DNA of 64,000 nt from Sphingobacterium siyangense. Lineage in GTDB: Bacteria; Bacteroidota; Bacteroidia; Sphingobacteriales; Sphingobacteriaceae. Where the stretch lies: assembly GCF_007830445.1 (NCBI RefSeq), contig NZ_VLKR01000001.1, forward strand, positions 62,001 to 126,000, written 5' to 3'. Positions 1 to 6,729 of the stretch are shown here, one piece after another. The position numbers and the translations under genes are program-made. Position 1 is the first letter of the stretch, and each line of letters starts with the position of its first letter. The notes below the pieces were generated by a model. It had not been told where the DNA came from. It did no database searches and worked only from the letters and a program-made list of their open reading frames with translations.

Positions 1-319
1 CTAATTGAAATCTGCGTTCGCGCAATTCCTTCCAAAAAAGATGTCTGCCAGACGCTAACGTCTTTTCAAAATTACCATTCAAAAAAACAAGACAGATCTC
101 CGTATCACCCACTTCAACGATATCGACCAATTCGCGAAAACCTGTCAACTGCAACAGTACATCGACATTGCGACCGGAAGGAAATGGATGAGTAGTCGTG
201 TACTTCTCCAGTTTTTCACCAAATCCCAACCAGTAGTTACCGGATTTCAAAACACGGATCACCGCATTGTTTTTAACAACCAATCCGATTTCGTCTGTAG
301 TTAGTTGTACTCTTTTCAT
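1..319 (-). CDS. slipin (SPFH/band 7) family protein, N-terminal part
   Basis: The reading frame opens with an ATG at 319 and stays open to the window edge (about 106 codons), so only the N-terminus is visible. The residues MKRVQLTTDEIGLVVKNN, then a LKSGNYWLG block and EKLEKYTT, match the short leader that precedes the SPFH domain in Bacteroidota slipins, which are membrane-associated scaffold proteins. Slipins of this type are repeatedly found next to RtcB RNA ligase and other RNA-repair genes; that is known of the family and not visible here. The gene lies downstream of, and on the same strand as, the structured RNA at 571-843. The leader between them is about 250 nt, so co-transcription is plausible. 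Family assignment is moderately sure; no catalytic residues are expected. Confidence 0.6.
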   Translation of the reverse strand, partial: MKRVQLTTDEIGLVVKNNAVIRVLKSGNYWLGFGEKLEKYTTTHPFPSGRNVDVLLQLTGFRELVDIVEVGDTEICLVFLNGNFEKTLASGRHLFWKELRERRFQL

Positions 320-373
320 TGTATATTCTTTTAAATTTTCCTCATTTCTATTATAAAACCTGCTATTTTTTAT

Positions 374-410
374 CCCTTGACCTCAAGCGGGATTCGAAAG
401 TCCAGATACC
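374..410 (-). other. T-loop-like hairpin in the slipin leader
   Basis: On the minus strand a TTCGAATCC string (398-390), as in a tRNA T-loop, runs into a stem-loop: CTTG and CAAG around an AGGT loop, flanked by TCC and GGA arms, ending near 374. It resembles the T-arm-plus-closed-acceptor pattern of the units at 626-821 but its T-stem is poor (about 3 bp). It may be a decayed further unit or a leader structure of the slipin mRNA. No U-tract follows, so it is not an obvious terminator. Confidence 0.35.
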
Positions 411-625
411 CTTTTTAAAATCAAAAGTCGATGAACAAATACCCCATCTTATTGTCATGACATTTTATTATAAATGCAGATACCTCACTTAGGAATCTCA
501 GGCCATCAATCAATTGCTCAATCGCATGAAAACAGCGTATAAGCAGGATAAAAGATAGCAAGCTTCTACCAAACGACCTTTTTGAAGAAAGTCTTAACTT
601 TGAATGTCCGAATGGACAGTTCGAT

Positions 626-677
626 GCAATACCCTTATGCTATTCCATCCGAAAATGGAAGTGGGATTCGAACCCAC
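626..677 (-). other. permuted tRNA-like unit 3
   Basis: T-arm GTGGG/TTCGAAT/CCCAC (677-661) runs into a 6-bp acceptor hairpin TTCCAT/ATGGAA with a TTTCGG loop, then TA and a D-like arm GCA/TGC with a GGG-containing loop. I could not find a convincing anticodon stem for this unit. Downstream (621-604) is an extra hairpin with a TGTCC/GGACA stem and an ATTC loop, before the 3' strand of the enclosing stem. Confidence 0.45.
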
Positions 678-685
678 ACGATTGT

Positions 686-754
686 GTTGTTATTCTAACC
701 AGACTGAACTATCCTGATTGCTCAGGAGTAGGAATCGAACCTACGACCCACAAC
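686..754 (-). other. permuted tRNA-like unit 2 (best formed)
   Basis: GTTGT (754-750) pairs perfectly with ACAAC (690-686) as an anticodon-like stem. Between them lie a 5-nt variable region, T-arm GTAGG/TTCGATT/CCTAC, a 6-bp acceptor TCCTGA/TCAGGA closed by a GCAA tetraloop (a GNRA loop), the TA of positions 8-9, D-stem GTTC/GAAT with a GG-containing loop, and a single A. All four helices of a tRNA cloverleaf are present, but the chain ends are in the anticodon loop and the acceptor end is sealed. Read as an ordinary tRNA in the same region, no acceptor stem can form. Confidence 0.6.
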
Positions 755-758
755 TAAC

Positions 759-821
759 TGCTTTGCTCTACCCTTGAGCTACCTTTTTTACAGGAGAGGA
801 TTCGAACCTCTAACACGAGCA
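759..821 (-). other. permuted tRNA-like unit 1
   Basis: Order on the minus strand: anticodon-stem 3' strand TGCTC (821-817), 5-nt variable region, T-arm AGAGG/TTCGAAT/CCTCT (811-795), short closed acceptor CCT/AGG around a 7-nt loop, TA, D-arm GCTC/AAGGGTA/GAGC, A, then the anticodon-stem 5' strand AAGCA (763-759). The outer strands give 4 of 5 pairs (A763 against C817 mismatches). The acceptor is only about 3 bp, so this unit is weaker than unit 2. A linker of only 4 nt joins it to unit 2. Confidence 0.5.
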
Positions 822-1030
822 CTTTCCTTTCGACTTCTCGTTTTATCAGTATATTGAAGCTCATAGAGAACAATACTAACCTGCTATACTGAAACAGGTG
901 ACCAGGATGCCATCTGAAGAAGAAAGGCTCTTTTATACTTCATAATAAAGTATATATCTTAAAGCTTTTCGCTATAATTTCCATCAAAGAACGTTTGTCA
1001 TTGTTGACATTACAAATATCGTTGGTTTAC

Positions 1031-1049
1031 TACGCAGGGAATTTGCGTA
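1031..1049. promoter_or_regulatory. palindromic operator-like site 1
   Basis: TACGCA, seven bases, TGCGTA: a perfect 6-bp inverted repeat. A near-identical site lies at 1155-1171. It sits between the tRNA-mimic RNA (minus) and the lipoprotein gene (plus), so it could control either. The binding protein is unknown. Confidence 0.45.
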
Positions 1050-1154
1050 ACAATAAAAAGAAATAAGAAAAACCTATGAAAAACTATATAGTACTGATAT
1101 ACAGATGATAAAAATAAATAATTGCTGTAAAAAAAGATTTAGAAGTCCTGAACT

Positions 1155-1171
1155 ACGCAAATTCATTGCGT
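1155..1171. promoter_or_regulatory. palindromic operator-like site 2
   Basis: ACGCA, seven bases, TGCGT. Its reverse complement matches the core of the site at 1032-1048 in both half-sites and most of the spacer. The two sites are 123 bp apart (start to start). Confidence 0.45.
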
Positions 1172-1329
1172 CTTAAATCGACATGGTAGACTTAGGCCCT
1201 CTGCATTGTTTCAAAAAGAATGGAAAATTAGATTTTTTGATGAATATTCTGTTGAATATAGTGGTAATCCGTGATCATGTTATCCAATTTATATCCTAAT
1301 TTTATTCCAATATTAAGACGATATCAAAA

Positions 1330-1917
1330 ATGAAAAGTTTATATGCAACAATAGGGCTGTTTTGCATGTTAGCAAGCTGTACAAATTCAGCGCAAGACCA
1401 TAAAAGCGCTACTGCAAATCATCCTGCAAAGCAAATACCAATCAAAGACAGCACAAGGACAGCGGAGCAAGACACGGCAGTGGGTCAGAATCAGCAAGCA
1501 GAAGCTTGGTTGAAAGGAATTTTTCAATGTACAGGTTCCGCATCTGGGAAATATTGTTACTATCTGGATAAAGAGGGCGCATTATGTACCAAGCGATTCC
1601 AAGCCTTTTTAAAAGATGCGAATGAAATTTACGGGCCCTCCAACCTCACAGATGAAGAACTACCCAAAGCTGAGGCAGCTTACAAGGCCAAATGGGGAAA
1701 AATCTACCCCTTATATACAGCGGAAACCTGGTTATTTGGAAGAGGTAATGACGACGCATTGGATATCAAGGATGTCAAAATCGACAGAGTAACTGAAAGC
1801 AAATTTATCGTATTTATTGATTACGGTAATGACATCCGAACAAAAAATGAAGTTCAATTGGTCAATGAGCAAGGTTCTTATAAAATAGATTATTGCAAGA
1901 CGACTTTCCTACACTAA
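1330..1917 (+). CDS. lipoprotein of unknown function
   Basis: The 195-residue product begins with a lipoprotein signal: MKSLY, a hydrophobic stretch, and the lipobox LASC with Cys17. A polar linker rich in Ala, Gln and Lys (about 18-55) follows, then a compact domain with further cysteines near residues 67 and 76 and a C-terminal Cys. It should be lipidated and held in an envelope membrane. I do not recognise the domain. The gene stands alone, diverges from the structured RNA region upstream and ends in a strong shared hairpin. No Shine-Dalgarno is seen, as usual for Bacteroidota. Confidence 0.75.
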   Translation: MKSLYATIGLFCMLASCTNSAQDHKSATANHPAKQIPIKDSTRTAEQDTAVGQNQQAEAWLKGIFQCTGSASGKYCYYLDKEGALCTKRFQAFLKDANEIYGPSNLTDEELPKAEAAYKAKWGKIYPLYTAETWLFGRGNDDALDIKDVKIDRVTESKFIVFIDYGNDIRTKNEVQLVNEQGSYKIDYCKTTFLH

Positions 1918-1931
1918 ACGTTACCCCCAGC

Positions 1932-1975
1932 ATTGAAAATGCCAATTTTCTAGACGATAAATTGGCATTTTCAAT
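1932..1975. terminator. bidirectional terminator hairpin
   Basis: A perfect 17-bp stem (1932-1948 with 1959-1975) and a 10-nt loop lie between the convergent lipoprotein and amidohydrolase genes. T-rich arms in both directions suit intrinsic termination on both strands. Confidence 0.8.
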
Positions 1976-1998
1976 TTATGATTATTTGCTACTTTCAA

Positions 1999-3315
1999 TT
2001 AAGCTTGGGAACTATTGTTCCATTTGACCACATTTCCCTGATGGATAAGCCCATAGACAGTTGAGATGCGAGAAACTGCTTCTGCAGAACAACTCGCATC
2101 GACAAAAAGGAGGCTAGCATCATCTCCAACTTTCGGCCATACGGAATTCCCTTGATCATCAAGCGGAATTTTGCCATTGGTCGCATAACGAAGGCAACGG
2201 GATAACTCGAATTCAGTTTCATAACCATATAATTCCGCAGCCAGATTGGCTTTTTGAAGCATATTACCGCTACCGAAAGTACCCCAATGGTCCTGAACAT
2301 TGTCGTTTCCTGCAAAAACTTCCACTCCCGCTTTTTTCAATTCCCGAAATGGCATCAACATATTGCGAAAAGGAACCGAACTGCAGATACCAACTTTCGC
2401 TTCTGCCAATCGTTCGGCCGTATGTGCTAAGTCCTTTTTCGGCATGTAACCTAAGGCGAAAGCATGACTGATAAATGTACGTCCCTGCAATACCGGATTT
2501 TCCAATGCTTTATCAATCAAATAATGTATGGTCTTAACACCTGATTCCCCTCCCTCATGCAAGTGGATATCGATTCCCTTGTTATTATCCAATGCAAGTT
2601 GAACGGTCAAGTCCATCGGTTTCTCAATACTGCCGTCAATACTAAAGGGATCCAAACCACCAATAAAATCCACCTGCCCCCATTTAGCTACCTCCTCCAT
2701 TAGTTTCGCCGATTCTGTATAGAATAGACCGTGCTGGGGGAATGCGACCAGTTCTGCAGCAAATGAATATTTTAAATGTTCCAGCGCCTGTAACAAATGC
2801 TCCAATGACTTTGTTCCCGATGTTGGGTCTACATTAAAATGCGTACGTGCAAAATTTGTTCCGTAGCCCTGTAAAAGCGCGATTAACTTTTCGGCCCGTT
2901 CGACAGAGGTTTTCAACAACTCGGGGATAATCACCTATTCCTTGGCAATCATATCTTTTACAGTTCTATTTTTTGGAAATACCGCCTTCCAGGGCAGGCC
3001 GTATAATGTTTTATCCAAATGAATATGCATGTCACGGAATGGTGGCAATGCCAATTTACCTTTCACATCAAAAGCTTTTCCATTCGCTACCGATTGCGCT
3101 CGCTCAATATCTTTTATTTTATTTGCCTCAATTTGAATATCAAATAATGCCGTTTTCGTAGCAACAATTTCGTCCTTCTCATAAAGAAAGCCTGTTTCTA
3201 GCAATACATTCTTCAACAAATATGTCTCTTGATTCTGATTGATTTCATTCATGCCTATATCATTTTTCACCAAAGCTAAGTGATTTGAGCCAATGATCTT
3301 TGTACGAATTATCAC
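1999..3315 (-). pseudogene. amidohydrolase (cytosine deaminase-like), interrupted by in-frame TAG
   Basis: Two pieces in the same reading frame are separated only by one TAG codon at 2937-2935: 126 residues before it and about 310 after. The N-terminal piece carries HIHLDKT (His97 and His99), the metal-binding start of the amidohydrolase barrel. The C-terminal piece carries IDIHLHEGG, SHAFALG and FAGNDNVQDHW, as in cytosine-deaminase-type enzymes that hydrolyse amino groups on cyclic substrates. The true start may be the Met at 3252, since the first 21 codons look non-homologous. The stop replaces one residue (probably Gln) just after MIAKE. Substrate unknown. It follows the AraC gene by 14 bp and was probably co-transcribed with it. 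A sequencing error or amber readthrough is possible. Confidence 0.75.
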
Positions 3316-3329
3316 AGCTTATGTAGATA

Positions 3330-4181
3330 TTATGGCTGTGCTTTAAACTGACTTGGCGTCATATTCGTATGGCTTTTAAAAAACTTGCTGAAGCTTGCAT
3401 TGTCGTAAAACCCTAAATCAAAAACAATCGCTTTGATCGTTTTATCCGAAATTCTAAGCAATCGCTTTGCTTCCAGTAACACACGTTCCTGAATCAAAAA
3501 TGAAGCTGATTTCTGTAAAACCCGATTACTTAACACATTCAGATAATTTGCCGAAATATTTAGCTTCTCGGCATAAAAAGCGACTGATTTTTCACTTTTA
3601 TACCATTCATCGATAAGCTGCACAAATTTTGCCATAATTGGATTAGCCTGATATTGTTCATAATCATCATAATTATCCTGAACGATCTTGCTGATCAGAA
3701 GCGTAATTACTTTGACCCGTGCGTAAATCAATTCCCATAGGATCTCGCCATCCTGTAAATCATCTGCAATTGCCTTGAATTCTGTTAATAAGGACTGGAA
3801 ATTGGCTGTTGAAAGATCAATGACCAAATGCTTAAGGTAATAGGAAATAGGAAATCGCAACGCAGGTAATAAGCTTTCGAACCAACGCCTACTGATCATG
3901 AGCTGCAGTGCATAGGTAGGATCGGCCATCTGCCACTGATGCACCTGTCCCGGAAAAACCAGATGTAACTGATTTGCGCCTAGTACAAAACGGTCAAAAT
4001 CTATTGTATGTGTGCCTACAGACTCCTGAAACAATAAAAGGATAAAAAAATCGTGTTTGTGCGGTTCACTAATTTCTCTAGGGCCAATGAGCTCATGAAA
4101 AAGCAAATCGCGGTCAGCGATAATCCCTTCCTGAAATTTCTGCAGGTCTAATATTGGAAAATGGTCGTTGGGTTGATACAT
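3330..4181 (-). CDS. AraC family transcriptional regulator
   Basis: This 283-residue protein has an N-terminal cupin-like sensing domain (about 1-150, with HKHDFFILLLF and FPGQVHQWQ) and a C-terminal AraC DNA-binding domain (about 185-283). The latter has two helix-turn-helix units, ending in GFYDNASFSKFFK and MTPSQFK. It resembles the Bacteroidota AraC regulators that control a neighbouring catabolic gene. It lies immediately upstream of the amidohydrolase on the same strand, so it probably regulated that gene. The effector is unknown. Confidence 0.9.
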   Translation of the reverse strand: MYQPNDHFPILDLQKFQEGIIADRDLLFHELIGPREISEPHKHDFFILLLFQESVGTHTIDFDRFVLGANQLHLVFPGQVHQWQMADPTYALQLMISRRWFESLLPALRFPISYYLKHLVIDLSTANFQSLLTEFKAIADDLQDGEILWELIYARVKVITLLISKIVQDNYDDYEQYQANPIMAKFVQLIDEWYKSEKSVAFYAEKLNISANYLNVLSNRVLQKSASFLIQERVLLEAKRLLRISDKTIKAIVFDLGFYDNASFSKFFKSHTNMTPSQFKAQP

Positions 4182-4269
4182 AAACAGTATTCCAAAGATA
4201 GTATCTAAATATTAAAAACAAAAACTAGTGAGAGCTGGTAACAATGCTACAAATTACGACTAACTTATG

Positions 4270-4388
4270 ACCAACTTCGTCCTGTAAGCACAGTGACTCC
4301 ACAGTGAGTCCACGTTGAGTCCACCTTTTTTAAGTGTATTTACTATGGATGCATCGTACAGACATACTGCTTACAGTCCGAAGTTGGT
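4270..4388. repeat. small inverted-repeat element with internal 11-bp tandem repeats
   Basis: The ends 4270-4290 and 4368-4388 are inverted copies matching at 19 of 21 positions, and a GACTA string recurs symmetrically outside them. Inside are three tandem 11-bp copies of CAGTGASTCCA type (4291-4301, 4302-4312, 4313-4323; S is C or G, the third copy being diverged). No ORF fits inside. It fills the gene-free stretch 4182-4565 and looks like a MITE or a structured intergenic repeat. No clear target-site duplication is seen. Nothing else is recognised in this gap. Confidence 0.5.
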
Positions 4389-4565
4389 TACTCCTAGTCC
4401 ATTATTTGTTCAAACGAAACTCTTATTGTTTGGACTCCCTGTATAAAAGAAAATTGTTACGATTATAACTATTGTTTAATATAAAAAAATGTTACTTTAA
4501 CGCGGCTGCTAGGGTGTCAAGCGATATTGAATGCCGACGCCCCAAATCTAATTTAAAATCGAGAA

Positions 4566-5180
4566 ATGCAAATCGAAATCGGTCGTATATTTTATGAAAT
4601 AGTTCCCTGGAATAAAGATTATATCCAAATTTCGGGTAGTTCATCACCCTATCGTGTACATGCTCCGGCACATTGCGATGTTGCTTTCCTTAAAGAGTAC
4701 ATCAAGTTAAACCCGCCAGAAAGTAAATCGGAAGGTATATCCTATTCCTATCTAGAAAATCCCTACTACCTTTTTGGAAAACCTTATTTGGTCAAAATCT
4801 ATCCTTCCACAACGCTAGCAACCGTTGAACTGACAGCTACAAGCATATGTGTATATCAAAAGAAGAGCACGAATACATTGAAATTACTGCACAAATGGAG
4901 TCAGGAATTACTCTATCATGAAATAATCAAGCAGATTGCTTATTGGGAAGAACAGTTGGATATATATGATGTAGCTACAGTAACCATCCATAAATTATCC
5001 AAAAACGATTTTAGAATCGTTGAAGGTGGATTTCATTTTTCAAATCGACTCATTGATTTCGAAAAAGAACACATCAATCTAATTATTCTAAAGGCTTTCT
5101 GTAAATTTGCTCATAAGACGCAAAAAGAAACAGAGGCAATTTTCAGTTTATATATTCCAAACTGGAGAGATCTTTATTAG
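4566..5180 (+). CDS. degenerate YgjP-like metallopeptidase homologue
   Basis: The 204-residue protein follows the layout of YgjP/DUF45 zinc peptidases. A YRVHAPAHCDVAFLKEYI segment matches the conserved N-terminal sheet, then comes a long helical stretch, and the C-terminal ILKAFCKFAHKTQKETEAIF...IPNWRDLY aligns with the family's HELCH...H...W...PDW helix. The HExxH zinc motif is replaced by KAFCKF, so it is probably catalytically dead. The assignment rests on overall pattern and is moderate. It is the first of three closely spaced plus-strand genes ending at recR. Confidence 0.5.
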   Translation: MQIEIGRIFYEIVPWNKDYIQISGSSSPYRVHAPAHCDVAFLKEYIKLNPPESKSEGISYSYLENPYYLFGKPYLVKIYPSTTLATVELTATSICVYQKKSTNTLKLLHKWSQELLYHEIIKQIAYWEEQLDIYDVATVTIHKLSKNDFRIVEGGFHFSNRLIDFEKEHINLIILKAFCKFAHKTQKETEAIFSLYIPNWRDLY

Positions 5181-5194
5181 TACAGCATAATAAG

Positions 5195-5548
5195 ATGACA
5201 GAAATTAACATCAGAATCCAACTAAAAAAAGACGATTTAATCATACCATTCAGCAATCAAGATCTTATACCATTCATCGACAAACATCAGCAAGAAATCA
5301 ATGATTACGTTATCGAGCAATTGGAAGATAAAGATGGCGCACCGCATTTAAGTGACTTTAGCATAAGTGGATTGACTTTTTATACAAATAGTACCGAAGG
5401 TTCTTTTAGACTTCATTTTAAAATTGATCGTCAATTTTGTTGTAGTGATCTCTCATCGTGTCAAATGGATTATATAGACTTTAAGTTTAATAAATCAAAT
5501 GATAGTATCACACTAACTGGAAGTTATACCGTTTGGACAATTCAATAG
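5195..5548 (+). CDS. hypothetical protein, 117 aa
   Basis: A small soluble protein with no signal peptide or membrane segment. It contains CCSDLSSCQMDYIDF, with three close cysteines, and otherwise a mixed sheet-helix pattern. I do not recognise a family. It starts 14 bp after the YgjP-like gene and ends just before the MpaB gene, so the three probably form one transcript. Confidence 0.65.
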   Translation: MTEINIRIQLKKDDLIIPFSNQDLIPFIDKHQQEINDYVIEQLEDKDGAPHLSDFSISGLTFYTNSTEGSFRLHFKIDRQFCCSDLSSCQMDYIDFKFNKSNDSITLTGSYTVWTIQ

Positions 5549-5553
5549 AAGAT

Positions 5554-6729
5554 ATGCGAGTACCCGAACGTTATCAAGTTAATACAAGTTCATTTTCTTT
5601 TTATTGGTCAAAGGGTCTTGGTGTCGAATTGCTTCGCAAATTGCCGACGAAACTTTCCATCGCTGCTGCCGATCAATTTACTCCTTTACTCTATCAATTT
5701 GACAATAGCTGCGACCAACTTGTCGAGCAGCTACATCTAAAAATTGGTTTCCATCAAGGTCAACAACTGCTTAAAGATGCACTTGCAGGCAAGCCTATTG
5801 ATGCAGCATACGAACATGTATTGCTGAATTTTTTAAATACATTAGATCTCAGCCCTTCTTGGTTAGATTGGGATAAAATAGAACAAGGCATTGGGCTCAG
5901 TCAACGCTCTGGTTTATCAGGACTTATTGTGTTACGGGATTATGTCCTCATGGGAGGCTATGAATCCAGTGCGATCAATAAACCCTTAATCTTTACGGGA
6001 GCACTAAAAAAAGGTGCCGTAAAACGGCTCACCGAAACGGTAACCTTTTGGGTTGATATCACAGGCGATGATGCTCTGAAAAAGGGTAATATTGGCATAG
6101 AGGCCATTCTACTCACCCGATGTATCCATTCGTATGCGCGATTAAACATCCTAAAGCACGGTCAGTGGCAAACAGAAAAATGGGGCATTCCATTAAATAC
6201 ATGGGATATGCTTGCAACCAATCTCGGATTTTCTCTTGTTTACCTAACGGGACTAAAACGCATAAAATTCAATGTATTGAAAAACGAGATTGAAGGTTTA
6301 TTCCATGTCTGGAAATTTATCGGAACATTGCTGGGTATTCCAATGCAACTTCTCCCCGACACAGAGGAGCAAGCCATTGAAGCTTTGTATTATTGGACCA
6401 TGACACAACAATCAGGAGATCAGGATAGTTTGGCTTTAGCAAAAGCGCTTATGGAAGAGCCCATTAAAGCAGCATACCCCACAAACAAATGGGGACGAAA
6501 GCTTATGCGCGAAATTCATCTCTACTACAATCATTATCTATTGGGAGACTATTCCTGTTCACTATTGGGTTTAAAGAAGACGGTACTCGGTAAAATTGCT
6601 TATGTGAATATCTTAAAAAATAAAAAAGCAAATCGTATGGTCACCGACAGCTTATGGCGACAACAACAAATTGACAAAGGAAGAAAAGTACACGAAGGCG
6701 TGAAACAAATCTATCTGAAATACAATTAA
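5554..6729 (+). CDS. oxygenase MpaB family protein (DUF2236)
   Basis: The product of about 391 residues matches the MpaB / latex-clearing-protein-like fold. It has GGYESSAINKPLIFTGAL followed by a Arg-Leu-Thr segment, then TRCIHSYARLNILKHGQW (the conserved His/Arg region linked to haem binding in Lcp), GIPLNTWDMLATNLGFS, and VWKFIGTLLGIP. Members are haem-type oxygenases or uncharacterised; the substrate cannot be told. I chose the ATG at 5554, which clears the upstream gene by 5 bp; a TTG at 5533 would overlap it. The 3' end overlaps recR by 4 bp tail to tail. Confidence 0.8.
   Translation: MRVPERYQVNTSSFSFYWSKGLGVELLRKLPTKLSIAAADQFTPLLYQFDNSCDQLVEQLHLKIGFHQGQQLLKDALAGKPIDAAYEHVLLNFLNTLDLSPSWLDWDKIEQGIGLSQRSGLSGLIVLRDYVLMGGYESSAINKPLIFTGALKKGAVKRLTETVTFWVDITGDDALKKGNIGIEAILLTRCIHSYARLNILKHGQWQTEKWGIPLNTWDMLATNLGFSLVYLTGLKRIKFNVLKNEIEGLFHVWKFIGTLLGIPMQLLPDTEEQAIEALYYWTMTQQSGDQDSLALAKALMEEPIKAAYPTNKWGRKLMREIHLYYNHYLLGDYSCSLLGLKKTVLGKIAYVNILKNKKANRMVTDSLWRQQQIDKGRKVHEGVKQIYLKYN

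Larger units (their letters stand above)
571..843 (-). ncRNA. Y RNA-like structured RNA with three permuted tRNA mimics
   Basis: Seen on the minus strand: three T-arms (stems of 5 bp with TTCGANN loops) at 811-795, 744-728 and 677-661. Each is followed directly by a closed hairpin in the position of the acceptor stem, then TA, then a D-arm with a GG-containing loop. In units 1 and 2 the two strands of an anticodon-like stem lie at the outer ends of the unit. The order is therefore that of a circularly permuted tRNA. The outer ends of the whole region can pair: 843-839 with 575-571, 837-834 with 587-584, and 830-827 with 591-588. The 5' strand carries GTCGAAAG (834-827), which fits the GNCGAANG Ro60-binding consensus of bacterial Y RNAs as I remember it. 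Bacterial Y RNAs such as YrlA are known tRNA mimics. Transcript ends and promoter are not determined; strand is chosen from the T-loop orientation. Confidence 0.6.

Noticed and set aside
843..899. A fourth permuted unit upstream of unit 1
   Set aside because: ACCTG/CAGGT with TA resembles an acceptor hairpin, but no T-arm precedes it and the D-arm is doubtful.
600..900. Three ordinary tRNA genes on the minus strand
   Set aside because: The T-arms look convincing, but no conventional acceptor stem forms and the anticodon arms are absent or split. The permuted arrangement explains the pairs better.
880..1030. Sigma-54 promoter for the structured RNA
   Set aside because: I looked for GG-N10-GC on the minus strand; the closest match has the wrong spacing.
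1995..2315. 106-codon minus-strand ORF overlapping the amidohydrolase
   Set aside because: It is an out-of-frame shadow of the amidohydrolase coding sequence.
4270..4388. CRISPR array
   Set aside because: The three 11-bp units are directly adjacent with no spacers and no cas genes are nearby.
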